Shown here in pieces: positions 1 to 9,455 of a DNA stretch of 64,000 nt (its first letter is position 1; each line of letters opens with the position of its first letter). This DNA comes from Bradyrhizobium sp. sGM-13 (lineage in GTDB: Bacteria; Pseudomonadota; Alphaproteobacteria; Rhizobiales; Xanthobacteraceae): the NCBI RefSeq assembly GCF_018398875.1, contig NZ_JAGWDK010000004.1, forward strand, positions 1 to 64,000. Direction: 5' to 3'. Made by a program: the position numbers and the translations under genes. A model generated the notes under the pieces. That model did no database searches. It worked only from the letters and a program-made list of their open reading frames with translations, and was not told the DNA's origin.

Positions 1-111
1 ACGATCCTTGACCGCCTCATGCACCATTGTCATCTGCTTGAGTTCGACGGCCGCAGCTACCGCCTCAAGGAAGCCGCCGAAGCCCTTGCACGCAAAACCC
101 AGTCAACCTAA
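1..111 (+). pseudogene. istB: 3' end of IS21-family istB ATPase (cut by window edge)
   Basis: The first 36 codons, ending in TAA, read as the C-terminal tail of an IstB-like transposition helper ATPase: an ILDRLMHHCHLLEFDG core followed by a YRLKEAAEALAR helix, which is highly typical of the family. IstB is the AAA+ protein that works with the IstA transposase. The rest of the gene lies outside the window, so I cannot tell whether the element is intact. The IS21-type end repeats directly downstream support the call. It is listed as a pseudogene only because it is partial here. Confidence 0.8.
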
Positions 112-128
112 AAGCCTCTTGTCCTGCT

Positions 129-170
129 CCACAAGTGGGGGAGTTTGCGCGACCACAGGTGGGGGAATTT
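129..170 (+). repeat. Tandem 18-bp repeats of an IS21-type right end
   Basis: CCACAAGTGGGGGAGTTT (129-146) and CCACAGGTGGGGGAATTT (153-170) are two near-identical copies with a 24-bp period, just after istB. IS21-family ends carry short repeated transposase-binding sites of this kind. The exact end of the element is not determined; it probably lies between about 170 and 230. Confidence 0.6.
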
Positions 171-510
171 GAAGTGACCGTCCGGGCTGGTGACCCAAAT
201 GGCCCGGTTGAGGCCTGTCCGCTAACCAGATCACATGCGCGCTGATATCCATGATGGCCCGGAGCACTGCGCTCCAAGCAGAGGCCGGATACATTGATGC
301 AAGACCGCATCTGCCGGATCATCGAAATCTTCTTGCACCGCACGGCCGGACCATACATTTGGGTCAATAGCGCAAATCGGTCTGCTTGAACGGTGCGTCC
401 GGTCTACCCTCAAATGCAAACATCAAGCGGAATGGGCGGCATGTCGGCGAAAGGCCGTGATCGGACGTAGAGCTCTCGATCACCCGCGTATCGCAAAGTC
501 GAACCCGGCG
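171..510. other. Non-coding stretch between the IS21 end and tctA
   Basis: No open frame here has a ribosome binding site or a recognisable product. The short frames on the minus strand have no protein-like composition. The stretch probably holds the true IS end and flanking DNA. Confidence 0.4.
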
Positions 511-2046
511 TCAGAAGTCGGGCGCTTCCTCACGCGCGGTTCGCGCCCGATGACGCATGTGCTGCCACACAGCCAGGGCGACCGAGAGCGCCGCACAGAA
601 CAGTAGCGCGCCGGAAATCGGCCGTGTGAAGAACAGCAGCGGGTTGTCGTCCGTCATGATCGCCCGAATAAGGTTGATCTCGATTTGGTCGCCGAGGATG
701 AGGCCGAGGATCAGCGGAGCCAGCGGAAATCCGCCTTTCACCAGCGCATAGCCGAACACACCAAAGATAAGCAGGACATACACGCTCTGCATGGTGTTGT
801 TGAGCGCGTAAGCACCGATCACGCAAAGCACCAGCACGACGGGCGCAAGCACCGCGAGCCTGACCCGGGTGATCTGAAGCATGAACAGCGCGCCCGCGGC
901 CAGGATCAGCACCATCAGCAGGTGGGCCAAAATGTATGCGGCGTAGATACCGTAGGCGAGGGCGGGTTGCTGGGAGACGAACAGCGGCCCCGACTGGATG
1001 CCATGGATCGTCATGGCGCCCAGCATGACGGCGGTCACGGCGTCGCCCGGGATGCCGAACGCCATGATGGTCACCAGCGAGCCGCCGACATTGGCATTGT
1101 TGGACGACTCAGAGGCGATGATGCCCTCGGGGACGCCTGTGCCGAAACGCTCGGGGTGGCGCGAGAACTTCTTCGCCTGGTCGTAGGCCAGCATATTGGC
1201 GGCGCTGCCGCCGATCGCAGGCAATACGCCGATCAGGATGCCGACGACCGTCGACCACAGGAGCAGGAACGGACGGCCGAGGATTTCGCCGATCACCTTG
1301 AAGTGGGAAACCCCAAGGGAAACTCCAAGACTCGGCTGCGTGGCCAGAACGGCCTCGGGCGTCTTTGGAACTGCTGGCTTCTCGATGTCGGACATGATCT
1401 GCGCGAACGCAAAGATCCCGATCAGCACCGGCAGGAACGGGAAGCCGCCGCTGATGAACTCGGACCCGAAGGTGAAGCGCGGCACGCTGCCGATCGGGTC
1501 CGTGCCGATGACGGTGATCAGGAGGCCGATGGCGGTCGACAGCAGGCCCTTGATGAACGAGGACTCGGCCAGGCCCGCCACCATTGCCATGGCCAGCACG
1601 AACAGCGAGAAATACTCCCACGGTCCGAACTGAAGTGCGATGGCCGCGAGCGGACCAGTCACCAGGATCAGGAACAGGCCGCCGATCAGCCCGCCGAAGA
1701 ACGATGACCACACACCGAGCCAGATCGCCCGGCCCGGCGCGCCACCCCGCGCCATCGGAAAGCCGTCGAAGGTCGTGGCGATCGCCGAGGGCGTGCCCGG
1801 AATTCCCAGCAGGCACGCGGTGACCAGGCCGCCGGCGGAGCCGCCGACATAGACGCCGGTCATCGCGGCCAGCCCCTGCAGCGGATCGAGACCATAGGTG
1901 AACGGCAGGATGACGATGATCGTCATCGTGATGGTGACGCCCGGCAGTGCACCGCCGACGACGCCAATGAGCGTGCCGGCGAACAGCGGAACGAGATAAT
2001 TCCACTGCAGCACCGTCAGCAGCCCATGTCCCAAAAGCTCGAACAT
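511..2046 (-). CDS. tctA: Tripartite tricarboxylate transporter large permease TctA
   Basis: This is the large membrane subunit of a TctABC secondary transporter, which carries carboxylates across the inner membrane after capture by a periplasmic TctC protein. The 511-residue length is typical of TctA. The N-terminal part has the GVVGGALPGVT glycine-rich loop and the GIPGTPSAIATTFDG block characteristic of the family, and the second half repeats the architecture with long hydrophobic helices. It starts 3 bp after the tctB stop and forms an operon tctC-tctB-tctA on the minus strand. The substrate cannot be read from the sequence; citrate-like or aromatic carboxylates are the usual range. Confidence 0.93.
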   Translation of the reverse strand: MFELLGHGLLTVLQWNYLVPLFAGTLIGVVGGALPGVTITMTIIVILPFTYGLDPLQGLAAMTGVYVGGSAGGLVTACLLGIPGTPSAIATTFDGFPMARGGAPGRAIWLGVWSSFFGGLIGGLFLILVTGPLAAIALQFGPWEYFSLFVLAMAMVAGLAESSFIKGLLSTAIGLLITVIGTDPIGSVPRFTFGSEFISGGFPFLPVLIGIFAFAQIMSDIEKPAVPKTPEAVLATQPSLGVSLGVSHFKVIGEILGRPFLLLWSTVVGILIGVLPAIGGSAANMLAYDQAKKFSRHPERFGTGVPEGIIASESSNNANVGGSLVTIMAFGIPGDAVTAVMLGAMTIHGIQSGPLFVSQQPALAYGIYAAYILAHLLMVLILAAGALFMLQITRVRLAVLAPVVLVLCVIGAYALNNTMQSVYVLLIFGVFGYALVKGGFPLAPLILGLILGDQIEINLIRAIMTDDNPLLFFTRPISGALLFCAALSVALAVWQHMRHRARTAREEAPDF

Positions 2047-2049
2047 GGC

Positions 2050-2532
2050 CTACCAGTCTGTCCAGCTACCGCGGGGAAGCAGCACCGTGAGATAGCGCTC
2101 GAAGACCAGGTACGTCACCGCTGACGTGGCAATCGCTATTGCCGCGAGGATCGCCCATTGCTGCCAGGTCGTCGGCCTCTCGAGCGTCGCTTGCAACGCC
2201 GCGACGAATAGGACGGTTGCGATGCGATAGCCGAGCAGAGGCAGAAGTACCAAGTAGAGCGCGACAATGACGAAGGAGAGCGCGACCAGGCCATAGGCCC
2301 GTTGCGGCTGCGCAGGAGCAGGGACGTCGGCTGGCTCAGCACGCCGCGCAAGCAGGTCCTGCACGACCAGCGCCGCGCTGGTCACGGCCATGAAGATCAG
2401 GACGATGCGCGGATAGAAGCCGGGACCGACCGGCACCAGCGGCAGTTGCGGAAGTCCAAACGATTGCACAAGCAGGATCAGACTGACCGCGAAAAAAATC
2501 AGCCCGGCAAGGCTATCGCGGCCAAGTCTCAT
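2050..2532 (-). CDS. tctB: Tripartite tricarboxylate transporter small permease TctB
   Basis: This 160-residue protein has four predicted membrane segments (about residues 8-28, 40-58, 83-105 and 115-150), which is the TctB layout. It lies between tctC and tctA; its ATG overlaps the tctC stop by 4 bp and its stop is 3 bp before tctA, indicating translational coupling. TctB proteins are poorly conserved in sequence, so the call rests on size, topology and position. Confidence 0.88.
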   Translation of the reverse strand: MRLGRDSLAGLIFFAVSLILLVQSFGLPQLPLVPVGPGFYPRIVLIFMAVTSAALVVQDLLARRAEPADVPAPAQPQRAYGLVALSFVIVALYLVLLPLLGYRIATVLFVAALQATLERPTTWQQWAILAAIAIATSAVTYLVFERYLTVLLPRGSWTDW

Positions 2533-3482
2533 TGCTTGGCAAGACCGAGCTCGGTCATGATAACCTTGCTCTCCCGGTCGAGCTTGTCGAGGAACGGCCC
2601 GTATTCGGCGGCGTTGAGATAGGAGACGCGCGTGCCTTGCTTCTTCATCGCGTCCGCGAACTCCGCCTCCTTGGCGGCTTTTCCGCAGGCCTCATCCAGC
2701 TTGGCGCGCACCGCGGCCGGCGTGCCCTTTGGTACCAGCAGGCCGCGCAAAACCGCGTAGACGATGTCCATGCCGAGCTCCTTCAGCGTCGGCACGTCAG
2801 GGGCTTCGGGATCGCGCTTTTCGGCAGCAATGGCAAGAAACTTGAGCTGCCCGGCATCGACCTTGCCCTTCTGCGTCAGGTTGGAATCCGTCAGATCGAC
2901 ATGGCCGCCGAGAATGGCATTCATGCGCGGCGCAAGGCCTTCATAGGAGACGTACTTGAACTTGACGCCGGCTGCCTTTTCGATGAGCGCCGGGAAGATG
3001 TGGCTGGTCGATCCGAGGGTAGCCCCCACGGTGATCTGGCCCGGACGCTTCTTGGCGTCCTCGGCAAGCTCGGCCCAGGTCTTCCAGGGCGTCTTGGGGC
3101 TCGCGGTCAGGACCGATGGCGTCGCAGAGAGCAGGCAGATCGGCTCGAAGTCGCTGTATTTGACGTCTGTGACGCCGGCATAGTGCACAAGATGGATGTA
3201 GTCATGCACCGCATAAAGCGTGTAGCCGTCCGGCGGCGAGCCCTTGGCTTCGCGCGCCCCGACGGTGCCGGAGGCGCCCGTGACGTTGGCGATCACGATT
3301 GGCTGGCCGATGTGCTTCTGTAGAAGCGGTGCAAATGGACGGAAGATGTTGTCCGTATCGCCGCCTGCCGCCCACGGCACGATCATCTTGATCGGTCGCT
3401 CAGGATAGTTTTGAGCCGCGGCTGGCATGGCCATCGCGGCCAAGGCTGCTGTCGCCGCCAAAATACGGAGCACGGTCCTCAT
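2529..3482 (-). CDS. tctC: Bug/TctC-family periplasmic solute-binding protein
   Basis: This 317-residue exported binding protein would deliver its ligand to TctAB. It has a signal peptide (about residues 1-23, ending AMPAAAQ) followed by the Bug-family start YPERPIKMIVPWAAGG, then the conserved ASGTVGAREAKGSPPDGYTLY and GHVDLT blocks. The ATG is preceded by a good Shine-Dalgarno (AGGGAGA). It is the first gene of the tctCBA operon and reads away from the divergent epimerase gene. It is one of three Bug proteins in the window. Confidence 0.93.
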   Translation of the reverse strand: MRTVLRILAATAALAAMAMPAAAQNYPERPIKMIVPWAAGGDTDNIFRPFAPLLQKHIGQPIVIANVTGASGTVGAREAKGSPPDGYTLYAVHDYIHLVHYAGVTDVKYSDFEPICLLSATPSVLTASPKTPWKTWAELAEDAKKRPGQITVGATLGSTSHIFPALIEKAAGVKFKYVSYEGLAPRMNAILGGHVDLTDSNLTQKGKVDAGQLKFLAIAAEKRDPEAPDVPTLKELGMDIVYAVLRGLLVPKGTPAAVRAKLDEACGKAAKEAEFADAMKKQGTRVSYLNAAEYGPFLDKLDRESKVIMTELGLAKQ

Positions 3483-3860
3483 GACGCTTCTCCCTATCGA
3501 TCTTGATTAATTTTTTTCGATCATAGCAAGACGCCGGAACTTGGCAAACAATGATGCGACAAGGATGGTCCGGCGGCGTGTGCGGCGCACCGCCAAATCC
3601 AAATTCGGGCTGAGACCACTTGCGCCCTGAGGCGCTTCGCAGAATCACCTAAGCGGCTGTTTGGTCCGTTGCGATGGCAACGACCTGCGCGGGGATGTCC
3701 GCCCTAGGATTCGCAGCCGAAATCGCGTTTGTCCGCGGTAAGTGCCGGGATCGCGGTCACGCTCGGACTGCAAAGACCCTTGCGAGATTCGGCCTCATCC
3801 TAGACTTGCAGTTATTCCTCGCAGCAAGGTTCGAAGCCGTTATAATGGGGCAGTTGCGAC
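3483..3860. other. Divergent intergenic region between tctC and the epimerase gene
   Basis: This stretch must carry the tctCBA promoter (minus strand) and a plus-strand promoter. An AT-rich tract (ATTAATTTTTTT) lies just upstream of the tctC Shine-Dalgarno. I see no convincing operator palindrome or small gene. Confidence 0.35.
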
Positions 3861-4802
3861 ATGAATGGCGAGTGGGCCATGGTGGCAACGAACGATCAGA
3901 TCGTCACCGTGTTCGGCGGAACCGGCTTTCTGGGCCGCCGCATCGTTCAACGTCTGCGCTCACGCGGATTTCCCGTTCGGGTCGCGTCAAGGCATCCGGA
4001 TCACGGCTACACATTGCCTGGCGCTGATGATCCGCAACTTCAACCCGTAGAGGCCAACATTCACGACGAGCGGTCGGTCGCGGATGCGCTTGCCGGCGCT
4101 CACGGCGTGGTGAATGCGGTCAGTCTTTACGTCGAGCGCGGAGCGGAGACTTTTCATTCCGTTCACGTCGAGGCCGCCCGGCGGGTAGCCATTCAAGCGC
4201 ACAGAGCTGGCGTCAAAAGACTCGTCCATATCTCAGGAATCGGCTCCGATGCCACCTCTCCATCGCGCTACATCCGAAAGCGTGGCGAGGGCGAGCAGGT
4301 GGTGCGGGCCGCGTTCCCCGAGGCAACTTTGATCCGTCCTGCGGTGATGTTCGGACCGGACGACGCGTTCCTCGTCGTCATCCTCAAGCTGCTCCGCCAG
4401 CTTCCCGTCTATCCGATGTTCGGCCGCGGCGTGACCAGATTGCAGCCGGCCTATGTGGATGATGTTGCGGACGCGATTGGCCGGATCATGCAGCGCGCCG
4501 AGACGCCTGATATCTTCGAGTTCGGCGGTCCTCGCATCTACTCTTACGAGGAGTTGCTAAGAGCCGTGGCGCATCAGGCCGGACTTGCGCCTCGACTGCT
4601 TCCAATCCCGTTTGTCGCTTGGCATGCACTGGCATGGGCCTCCGAAACGCTCCGGATTCCATTTCTCACGCGCAATCAAGTGGAGCTTATGGAAATCGAC
4701 ACCGTGTCATCGCCGGATATGCTTGGATTTGCCGAGCTTGGGATATCGCCGCAGTCGGTCGAGACAATACTCCAGAAGATGCTGTCGAACTCCGGCGGAT
4801 GA
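3861..4802 (+). CDS. NAD(P)-binding epimerase/NDUFA9-like protein
   Basis: This 313-residue Rossmann-fold protein has a nucleotide-binding loop VFGGTGFLGRR near the N-terminus. It continues with a VNAVSLYVE segment and an HISGIGSD strand in place of a canonical YxxxK site, as in the atypical SDR group around the NDUFA9 subunit of complex I and related NmrA-like proteins. The substrate is unknown. Two starts are possible, ATG 3861 and ATG 3879; neither has a strong Shine-Dalgarno. It stands alone between the divergent tct operon and a small Cys-rich gene. Confidence 0.8.
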   Translation: MNGEWAMVATNDQIVTVFGGTGFLGRRIVQRLRSRGFPVRVASRHPDHGYTLPGADDPQLQPVEANIHDERSVADALAGAHGVVNAVSLYVERGAETFHSVHVEAARRVAIQAHRAGVKRLVHISGIGSDATSPSRYIRKRGEGEQVVRAAFPEATLIRPAVMFGPDDAFLVVILKLLRQLPVYPMFGRGVTRLQPAYVDDVADAIGRIMQRAETPDIFEFGGPRIYSYEELLRAVAHQAGLAPRLLPIPFVAWHALAWASETLRIPFLTRNQVELMEIDTVSSPDMLGFAELGISPQSVETILQKMLSNSGG

Positions 4803-4941
4803 GATTCCTCGATTGTGCCGCGTCAACGGAGGCCGGATTGTCGATGTTGCGCTCAAGATGAGGAACCAACCTTTGGAAACACGGTTATATTGAATTCAAT
4901 CAATGCGAGGGGCGACCGCGTCGTAAGTGAGGGCGGATATC

Positions 4942-5175
4942 ATGGCTACATGTGAAACCTGCGGCAATGACTACGACAAGTCCTTTCAGGTCACCATGAA
5001 CGGCAAGGCGCATACCTTCGATAGTTTCGAGTGTGCCATTCATGCGCTCGCGCCGACCTGCGATCATTGCGGCATCCGCATCGTCGGGCACGGATTGGAG
5101 AAGTCCGGCACGTTCTTCTGTTGCGAGCATTGCGCCGAAAGGGAAGGCGTCAAAGGGCTACGGGATCGAGTCTAG
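4942..5175 (+). CDS. Small Cys-rich putative zinc-binding protein
   Basis: This 77-residue protein resembles the small rhizobial metallothionein-like/zinc-ribbon proteins. It has Cys pairs CETC (start), a lone Cys in FECAIHA, CDHC in the middle and FCCEHC near the end, enough for one or two metal sites. The ATG is chosen over an in-frame GTG at 4927 because GAGGG sits about 7 bp upstream of it. No neighbour points to a pathway; a role in metal binding is inferred only from the cysteines and histidines. Confidence 0.75.
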   Translation: MATCETCGNDYDKSFQVTMNGKAHTFDSFECAIHALAPTCDHCGIRIVGHGLEKSGTFFCCEHCAEREGVKGLRDRV

Positions 5176-5601
5176 GGCCGGCAATTGACGCGGGTTGGAC
5201 CCCTCCATCCGTCCGCGAAGGACGATGCTTCATTTTCAACGAGCGCCCCGTAAGGCCGACGGCGCTTTGCGCTCACTCGGCAAGCCTGCGAGTCGCAAAT
5301 GGGGCGCTTTGGGACAGCATGACTGCCGGATAACTTTACTTGCGCCATTGGAAATTTGAGCATTGAATTCGGCGAAGATGCGCCACTACCGCAAGTAGTT
5401 TTCAAGTGTGTCTGTACCCTCACAGAATGACGTGATGAAGAGACTCGGCCTCCGCGTGAGGCGAGTGTGATGGCCTCGTGCATGGTTGAACGGAGGTATG
5501 CCTATTTCGTCCGCCTGACTGATCGGGAGTGGCCAAACGCGCAAAGCCTGATGCGCGCACCGACCAGCACCATCGTGGCCCAACAAACAGGGAGGAGAAC
5601 A
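5176..5601. other. Intergenic region upstream of the amidohydrolase gene
   Basis: No supported gene. The amidohydrolase frame stays open upstream to 5467, but the strong Shine-Dalgarno GGAGGAG just before 5602 makes that upstream part non-coding. No clear operator or terminator was seen. Confidence 0.35.
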
Positions 5602-7110
5602 ATGAGCACCTGGCTTAGCGAGCGAGAGCAGCGTCTTGTCGCGGGCGCGGAGGCGGCATCGGCGGCAACGCCGATTCCGACGCAGATTGTTTCCAACGGC
5701 GAGTATCTGCCGCCCCCGCAGAGCGCCGTGCAAAAGAAGGTCGAGGCCCGGATCAACGAGCTCGCCGACATGAACGGCAGGCACCTCGGCCTGAGCCGCA
5801 GGCAGTTCCTGCACACGAGCTGCGGCATGGCGGCGGCGTTCCTCGCCATGAACGACGTTTACGGCAATGTTTTTCAAGTCACGCCTGCGGAGGCACGAGA
5901 ACCCGAATTGATGCAGGCGCGCGCGCAAGGCCTTGCCGACCAGTTCATTTTCGACGTTCAGACCCATTTCGTGCGCGATGACTTCGATCACAAAGAGCTG
6001 TTGGGGCTGGCGGACTTTGCGAGCCAGCACTGGAATCCGAAGATGAAGGAGGAGGGCGTCTCCTCGCTCGCCCGCTACAAGTTCCAGAACTATGTGAAAG
6101 AGATCTACTACGACAGCGACACCAACATGGCGCTGTTGAGCGGCGCGCCGTTCGACGATCCGAGCTGGTGGCTTCTTTCCAATGAGCAGATTGTCAAGGC
6201 ACGAGAACTCATCAACGACTTCGCCGGCTCGCGCCGGCTGCTGGCGCACAGCGTCATCACCCCAAAGCAGCCCGGCTGGATGGAGGAGGTCGACAAGGCG
6301 ATCGAGGTCTACAAGCCGGATTCCTGGAAGTCCTACACGATCGGCGATCCGCTGGCACCTTCCAAGTTCCCATGGCGGCTCGACGACGAGCAAGTGATGT
6401 ATCCGTTTTACGAAAAAGCCGTAAAGGCCGGCATCAACACGTTGTGCATCCACAAGGGGCTGCTGCCGCCGGATTACGAGAAGTCGTTCGCCGGTGTATG
6501 GGAATATGCAACCGCATGGGACATCGGAAAGGCTGCCAAGGATTGGCCGCAGATGAACTTCGTGATCTATCACTCGGCGCTACGGGCGTTCCTCGAACTG
6601 CCGGACAAGGCGTGGGCGGAGTTCGAGCAGACCGGCCGCATCCAGTGGGCCACGGACCTCGCCGAAATCCCGCAGAAGTTCGGCGTCAACAATGTCTATG
6701 CCGAACTCGGCACGTCCTTTGCCAATTCGGCAGTGGCGCATCCCAAGTTCTGTGCCGCGCTGGTCGGCACGTTGATCAAGGGTATGGGGGTAGACCACGT
6801 GATGTGGGGCACCGACTCCGTCTGGTACGGCTCACCGCAGTGGCAGATCGAGGCGATGCGCCGGCTCGAAATCCCGGAGGACATGCAGAAGAAATACGGC
6901 TTTGCGCCGCTCGGCGACGCCAATAGCGCTACCAAGCAACTGATCTTCGCAGGCAACGCGACCAGGTTCTACAAGATCAAGCTGAGAGCGGCCGACAACA
7001 CCAGGATGCCGGCCTATTCCGAGGACCGCCTCGCTTCGCTCAAGAACGAGTATACGCAGGCGGCCAAGGCGCCCTCGAACCTGCGCTACGGCTACGTTCG
7101 CGCTGCGTAA
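5602..7110 (+). CDS. Exported amidohydrolase-family protein
   Basis: This 502-residue protein belongs to the amidohydrolase-2 (TIM-barrel metal hydrolase/decarboxylase) superfamily. The ATG at 5602 follows a strong GGAGGAG. A twin-arginine-like segment (SRRQFLHTSCGMAAAF) lies unusually far inside, around residue 64, so export may depend on a long n-region. The first metal motif reads FDVQTHF near residue 120, with Gln where many relatives have the first His. Later motifs include VIYHSALRAF and MWGTDSVWYG, matching the barrel His and the terminal Asp. The reaction is unknown. It is a single gene on the plus strand. Confidence 0.8.
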   Translation: MSTWLSEREQRLVAGAEAASAATPIPTQIVSNGEYLPPPQSAVQKKVEARINELADMNGRHLGLSRRQFLHTSCGMAAAFLAMNDVYGNVFQVTPAEAREPELMQARAQGLADQFIFDVQTHFVRDDFDHKELLGLADFASQHWNPKMKEEGVSSLARYKFQNYVKEIYYDSDTNMALLSGAPFDDPSWWLLSNEQIVKARELINDFAGSRRLLAHSVITPKQPGWMEEVDKAIEVYKPDSWKSYTIGDPLAPSKFPWRLDDEQVMYPFYEKAVKAGINTLCIHKGLLPPDYEKSFAGVWEYATAWDIGKAAKDWPQMNFVIYHSALRAFLELPDKAWAEFEQTGRIQWATDLAEIPQKFGVNNVYAELGTSFANSAVAHPKFCAALVGTLIKGMGVDHVMWGTDSVWYGSPQWQIEAMRRLEIPEDMQKKYGFAPLGDANSATKQLIFAGNATRFYKIKLRAADNTRMPAYSEDRLASLKNEYTQAAKAPSNLRYGYVRAA

Positions 7111-7484
7111 GCGTTAAACGGCCGCGCCGGCGGAGTAGCTTCGCGGGCGCGGTCGAGGAGCGGCGGTGTTGACCAGGATCTGTATCCACAAATTCAATTT
7201 CCGCTTCGGATGAAAACAAACACTTCGTGCGATATCTGCGTGTGGCGCCAATAGCCCACATTCTCGGGAGGTCCGGCTTTGAGCCCACAATCATAGGGTG
7301 ATTGGGTCGAGACATGCGGCAACACAATTGGCCGCATCCGCGACTGCCAAACCGGGCTTGTAGGACTTTCGATCAATTGTATTCTCAAGAGAAGCATGCG
7401 GAACTCGCATGGCTGCTGCCTGAAGGGCGCAGATCACCATAAGCAGGCGCGAACCAACGTGCCGGTTTTTGGGTGGAGACCGAC
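7111..7484. other. Intergenic region upstream of the ligase/ABC operon
   Basis: This region must hold the promoter of the 7.5-14.7 kb operon. A 67-residue minus-strand frame (7194-7397) exists but lacks a ribosome binding site and was not accepted. No clear operator was seen. Confidence 0.35.
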
Positions 7485-9455
7485 ATGGCCGATGGCGGAT
7501 CGTTTGATACGTTCCCCAAGTTGCTTCTGCGAAACGCGGCGCAGTTTGGCAACCGTCCGGCGTTTCGGCACAAGGATCTTGGCATCTGGCAGACATGGAC
7601 CTGGACCGAAGTCGCCGGGATCGTACGTGCTTATGCCGCGGGTTTGCAGCGGATTGGGTTGCAGCCAGGGCACACGATCGCCATCGTCGGCTCCAACCGG
7701 CCGAAGCTCTATTGGACCATGATGGCAGCGCAGGCGCTGCGTGCGATTCCGGTCCCGGTCTATTCGGATGCGGTGGCTGACGAGCTTGCCTATGTCCTTG
7801 CCCATGCCGATGTGAAGTTTGTTGCAGCGCAAGATCAGGAGCAGGTCGACAAGATTTTGTCCGTATCCGACCGGGTGCCGCATCTCCGCAACATTGTTTA
7901 CGATGAACCCCGTGGACTCCGCGACTACGATCACAGCCGGTTGGTCGCAATCCACGATGTCATCGAAGACGGCCGGGCCGCGCTTGCGGGCAACCCTGCG
8001 CTTGGTGAGCAGATCGATGAAATCATCCGTCAGGGTGAAGGTTCTGACATCTCGATCATCCTCTATACCTCGGGAACGACCGGCGCGTCGAAGGGCGTCA
8101 TGCTGTCGGCGCGAGGATGCATCGACGCTGTAACGGATACTGTCAGGTTCGACAGGTTGACCGAGAACGACGTGGCGCTTGCCTATCTGCCGCTCGCCTG
8201 GGTGGGAGACCATTACCTCAACTATGCGCAGGGCCTCGCCGCCGGTTTCTGCATGGCGTGTCCCGAGAGCGGTGAGACGGTCGAGCAGGATTTGCGCGAG
8301 ATCGGACCAATTTTCTATTTCGCTCCACCGCGCGTTTTCGAGAACATGCTGACGCGGGTGATGATCCGCATGGAGGATGCTGCGCCAATCAAGCGGCGTA
8401 TGTTCGACTACTTCCTCGGCATTGCGCGACGGCATGGCGAATCGATTTTGACCGGAAAGCCGGTGCCGGTGTCAGGCCGGCTGCTCTATGCGCTCGGACG
8501 CTTGATACTCTACGAGCCCCTCAAAAACGTTCTCGGCCTGTCTCGCGTGCGCGTTGCCTATACTGCAGGTGAGGCTATCGGCCCGGACCTTTTCGCGTTT
8601 TACCGCTCGATCGGATTGAACCTGAAGCAGCTCTACGGTCAGACTGAGGCGTTCCTCTACGTTACGTGTCAGCCTGACGGGGAGATCTATTCCGATACTG
8701 TGGGGCCGGCGGCGCCGAACGTCGACATTCGCATTGCGGAATCGGGCGAAGTGCAATTCCGTTCACCCGGCATGTTTGTCCGATATTTCAAGGATCAGGC
8801 CAAAACCGCGGAGGCTCTGACGCCCGACGGTTACGTCAAGACCGGTGATGCCGGCTTCTTCGACGAGAAGACGGGACATCTGAAGATCATCGATCGCGCA
8901 AAGGATGTAGGCCGGCTGGCCGACGGGACGATATTTGCGCCGAAGTACCTTGAGAACAAGTTGAAGTTCTTTCCCAGCATCAAGGAAGCGGTCGCCTTCG
9001 GCGATTCCAGGGAGTTCGTTTGCGCCATTCTCAATATCGACCTGACTGCGGTGGGGAGCTGGGCCGAACGTAACAACATTGCCTACGGCTCCTACCAGGA
9101 ACTGGCGGGGCATCCGCAGGTCTACGACCTGGTGACGAAAAGCGTTGAAGAAGTGAACCGCTCACTCGCCGAGGAAAAGGTGATGGCCGGCGCGCAGATT
9201 CGCCGCTTTCTCATTCTGCACAAGGAACTCGACGCGGACGATGGCGAATTGACACGCACGCAGAAAGTTCGCCGCGGGTTCATCGCCGAGCGCTACGGGC
9301 CATTGATTACAGCGCTCTACGACGGTTCGCATGAAGCCGACATTTCCACCGAAGTCACTTTTGAGGACGGCCGCAAAGGCGTGATTGCGGCGCGGCTCAA
9401 GATCCGCGACATGCCGGCAATTGGCGCGACGGAGCCCTTGGGGAGGGCCGCATGA
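7485..9455 (+). CDS. Long-chain-type acyl-CoA ligase (AMP-binding)
   Basis: This 656-residue adenylate-forming enzyme activates a carboxylic acid to its CoA thioester using ATP. It has the P-loop-like signature IILYTSGTTGASKGV, an adenine-binding region near YGQTEAFLY, and the YVKTGDAGFFDE motif followed by IDRAKD at the hinge. The layout is that of long-chain acyl-CoA synthetases. ATG 7485 is preferred (GGTGGAG about 6 bp upstream) to the in-frame GTG at 7473. It heads an operon with a LivGHMF transporter, and its stop overlaps the livG start, so the transported substrate is probably what it activates. Confidence 0.92.
   Translation: MADGGSFDTFPKLLLRNAAQFGNRPAFRHKDLGIWQTWTWTEVAGIVRAYAAGLQRIGLQPGHTIAIVGSNRPKLYWTMMAAQALRAIPVPVYSDAVADELAYVLAHADVKFVAAQDQEQVDKILSVSDRVPHLRNIVYDEPRGLRDYDHSRLVAIHDVIEDGRAALAGNPALGEQIDEIIRQGEGSDISIILYTSGTTGASKGVMLSARGCIDAVTDTVRFDRLTENDVALAYLPLAWVGDHYLNYAQGLAAGFCMACPESGETVEQDLREIGPIFYFAPPRVFENMLTRVMIRMEDAAPIKRRMFDYFLGIARRHGESILTGKPVPVSGRLLYALGRLILYEPLKNVLGLSRVRVAYTAGEAIGPDLFAFYRSIGLNLKQLYGQTEAFLYVTCQPDGEIYSDTVGPAAPNVDIRIAESGEVQFRSPGMFVRYFKDQAKTAEALTPDGYVKTGDAGFFDEKTGHLKIIDRAKDVGRLADGTIFAPKYLENKLKFFPSIKEAVAFGDSREFVCAILNIDLTAVGSWAERNNIAYGSYQELAGHPQVYDLVTKSVEEVNRSLAEEKVMAGAQIRRFLILHKELDADDGELTRTQKVRRGFIAERYGPLITALYDGSHEADISTEVTFEDGRKGVIAARLKIRDMPAIGATEPLGRAA

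Noticed and set aside
5386..6573. 395-codon minus-strand open frame
   Set aside because: It is antisense to the amidohydrolase gene, with no ribosome binding site or domain.
7194..7397. 67-codon minus-strand frame in the gap before the ligase
   Set aside because: There is no Shine-Dalgarno and no family resemblance; it could be a decayed sequence but cannot be supported.
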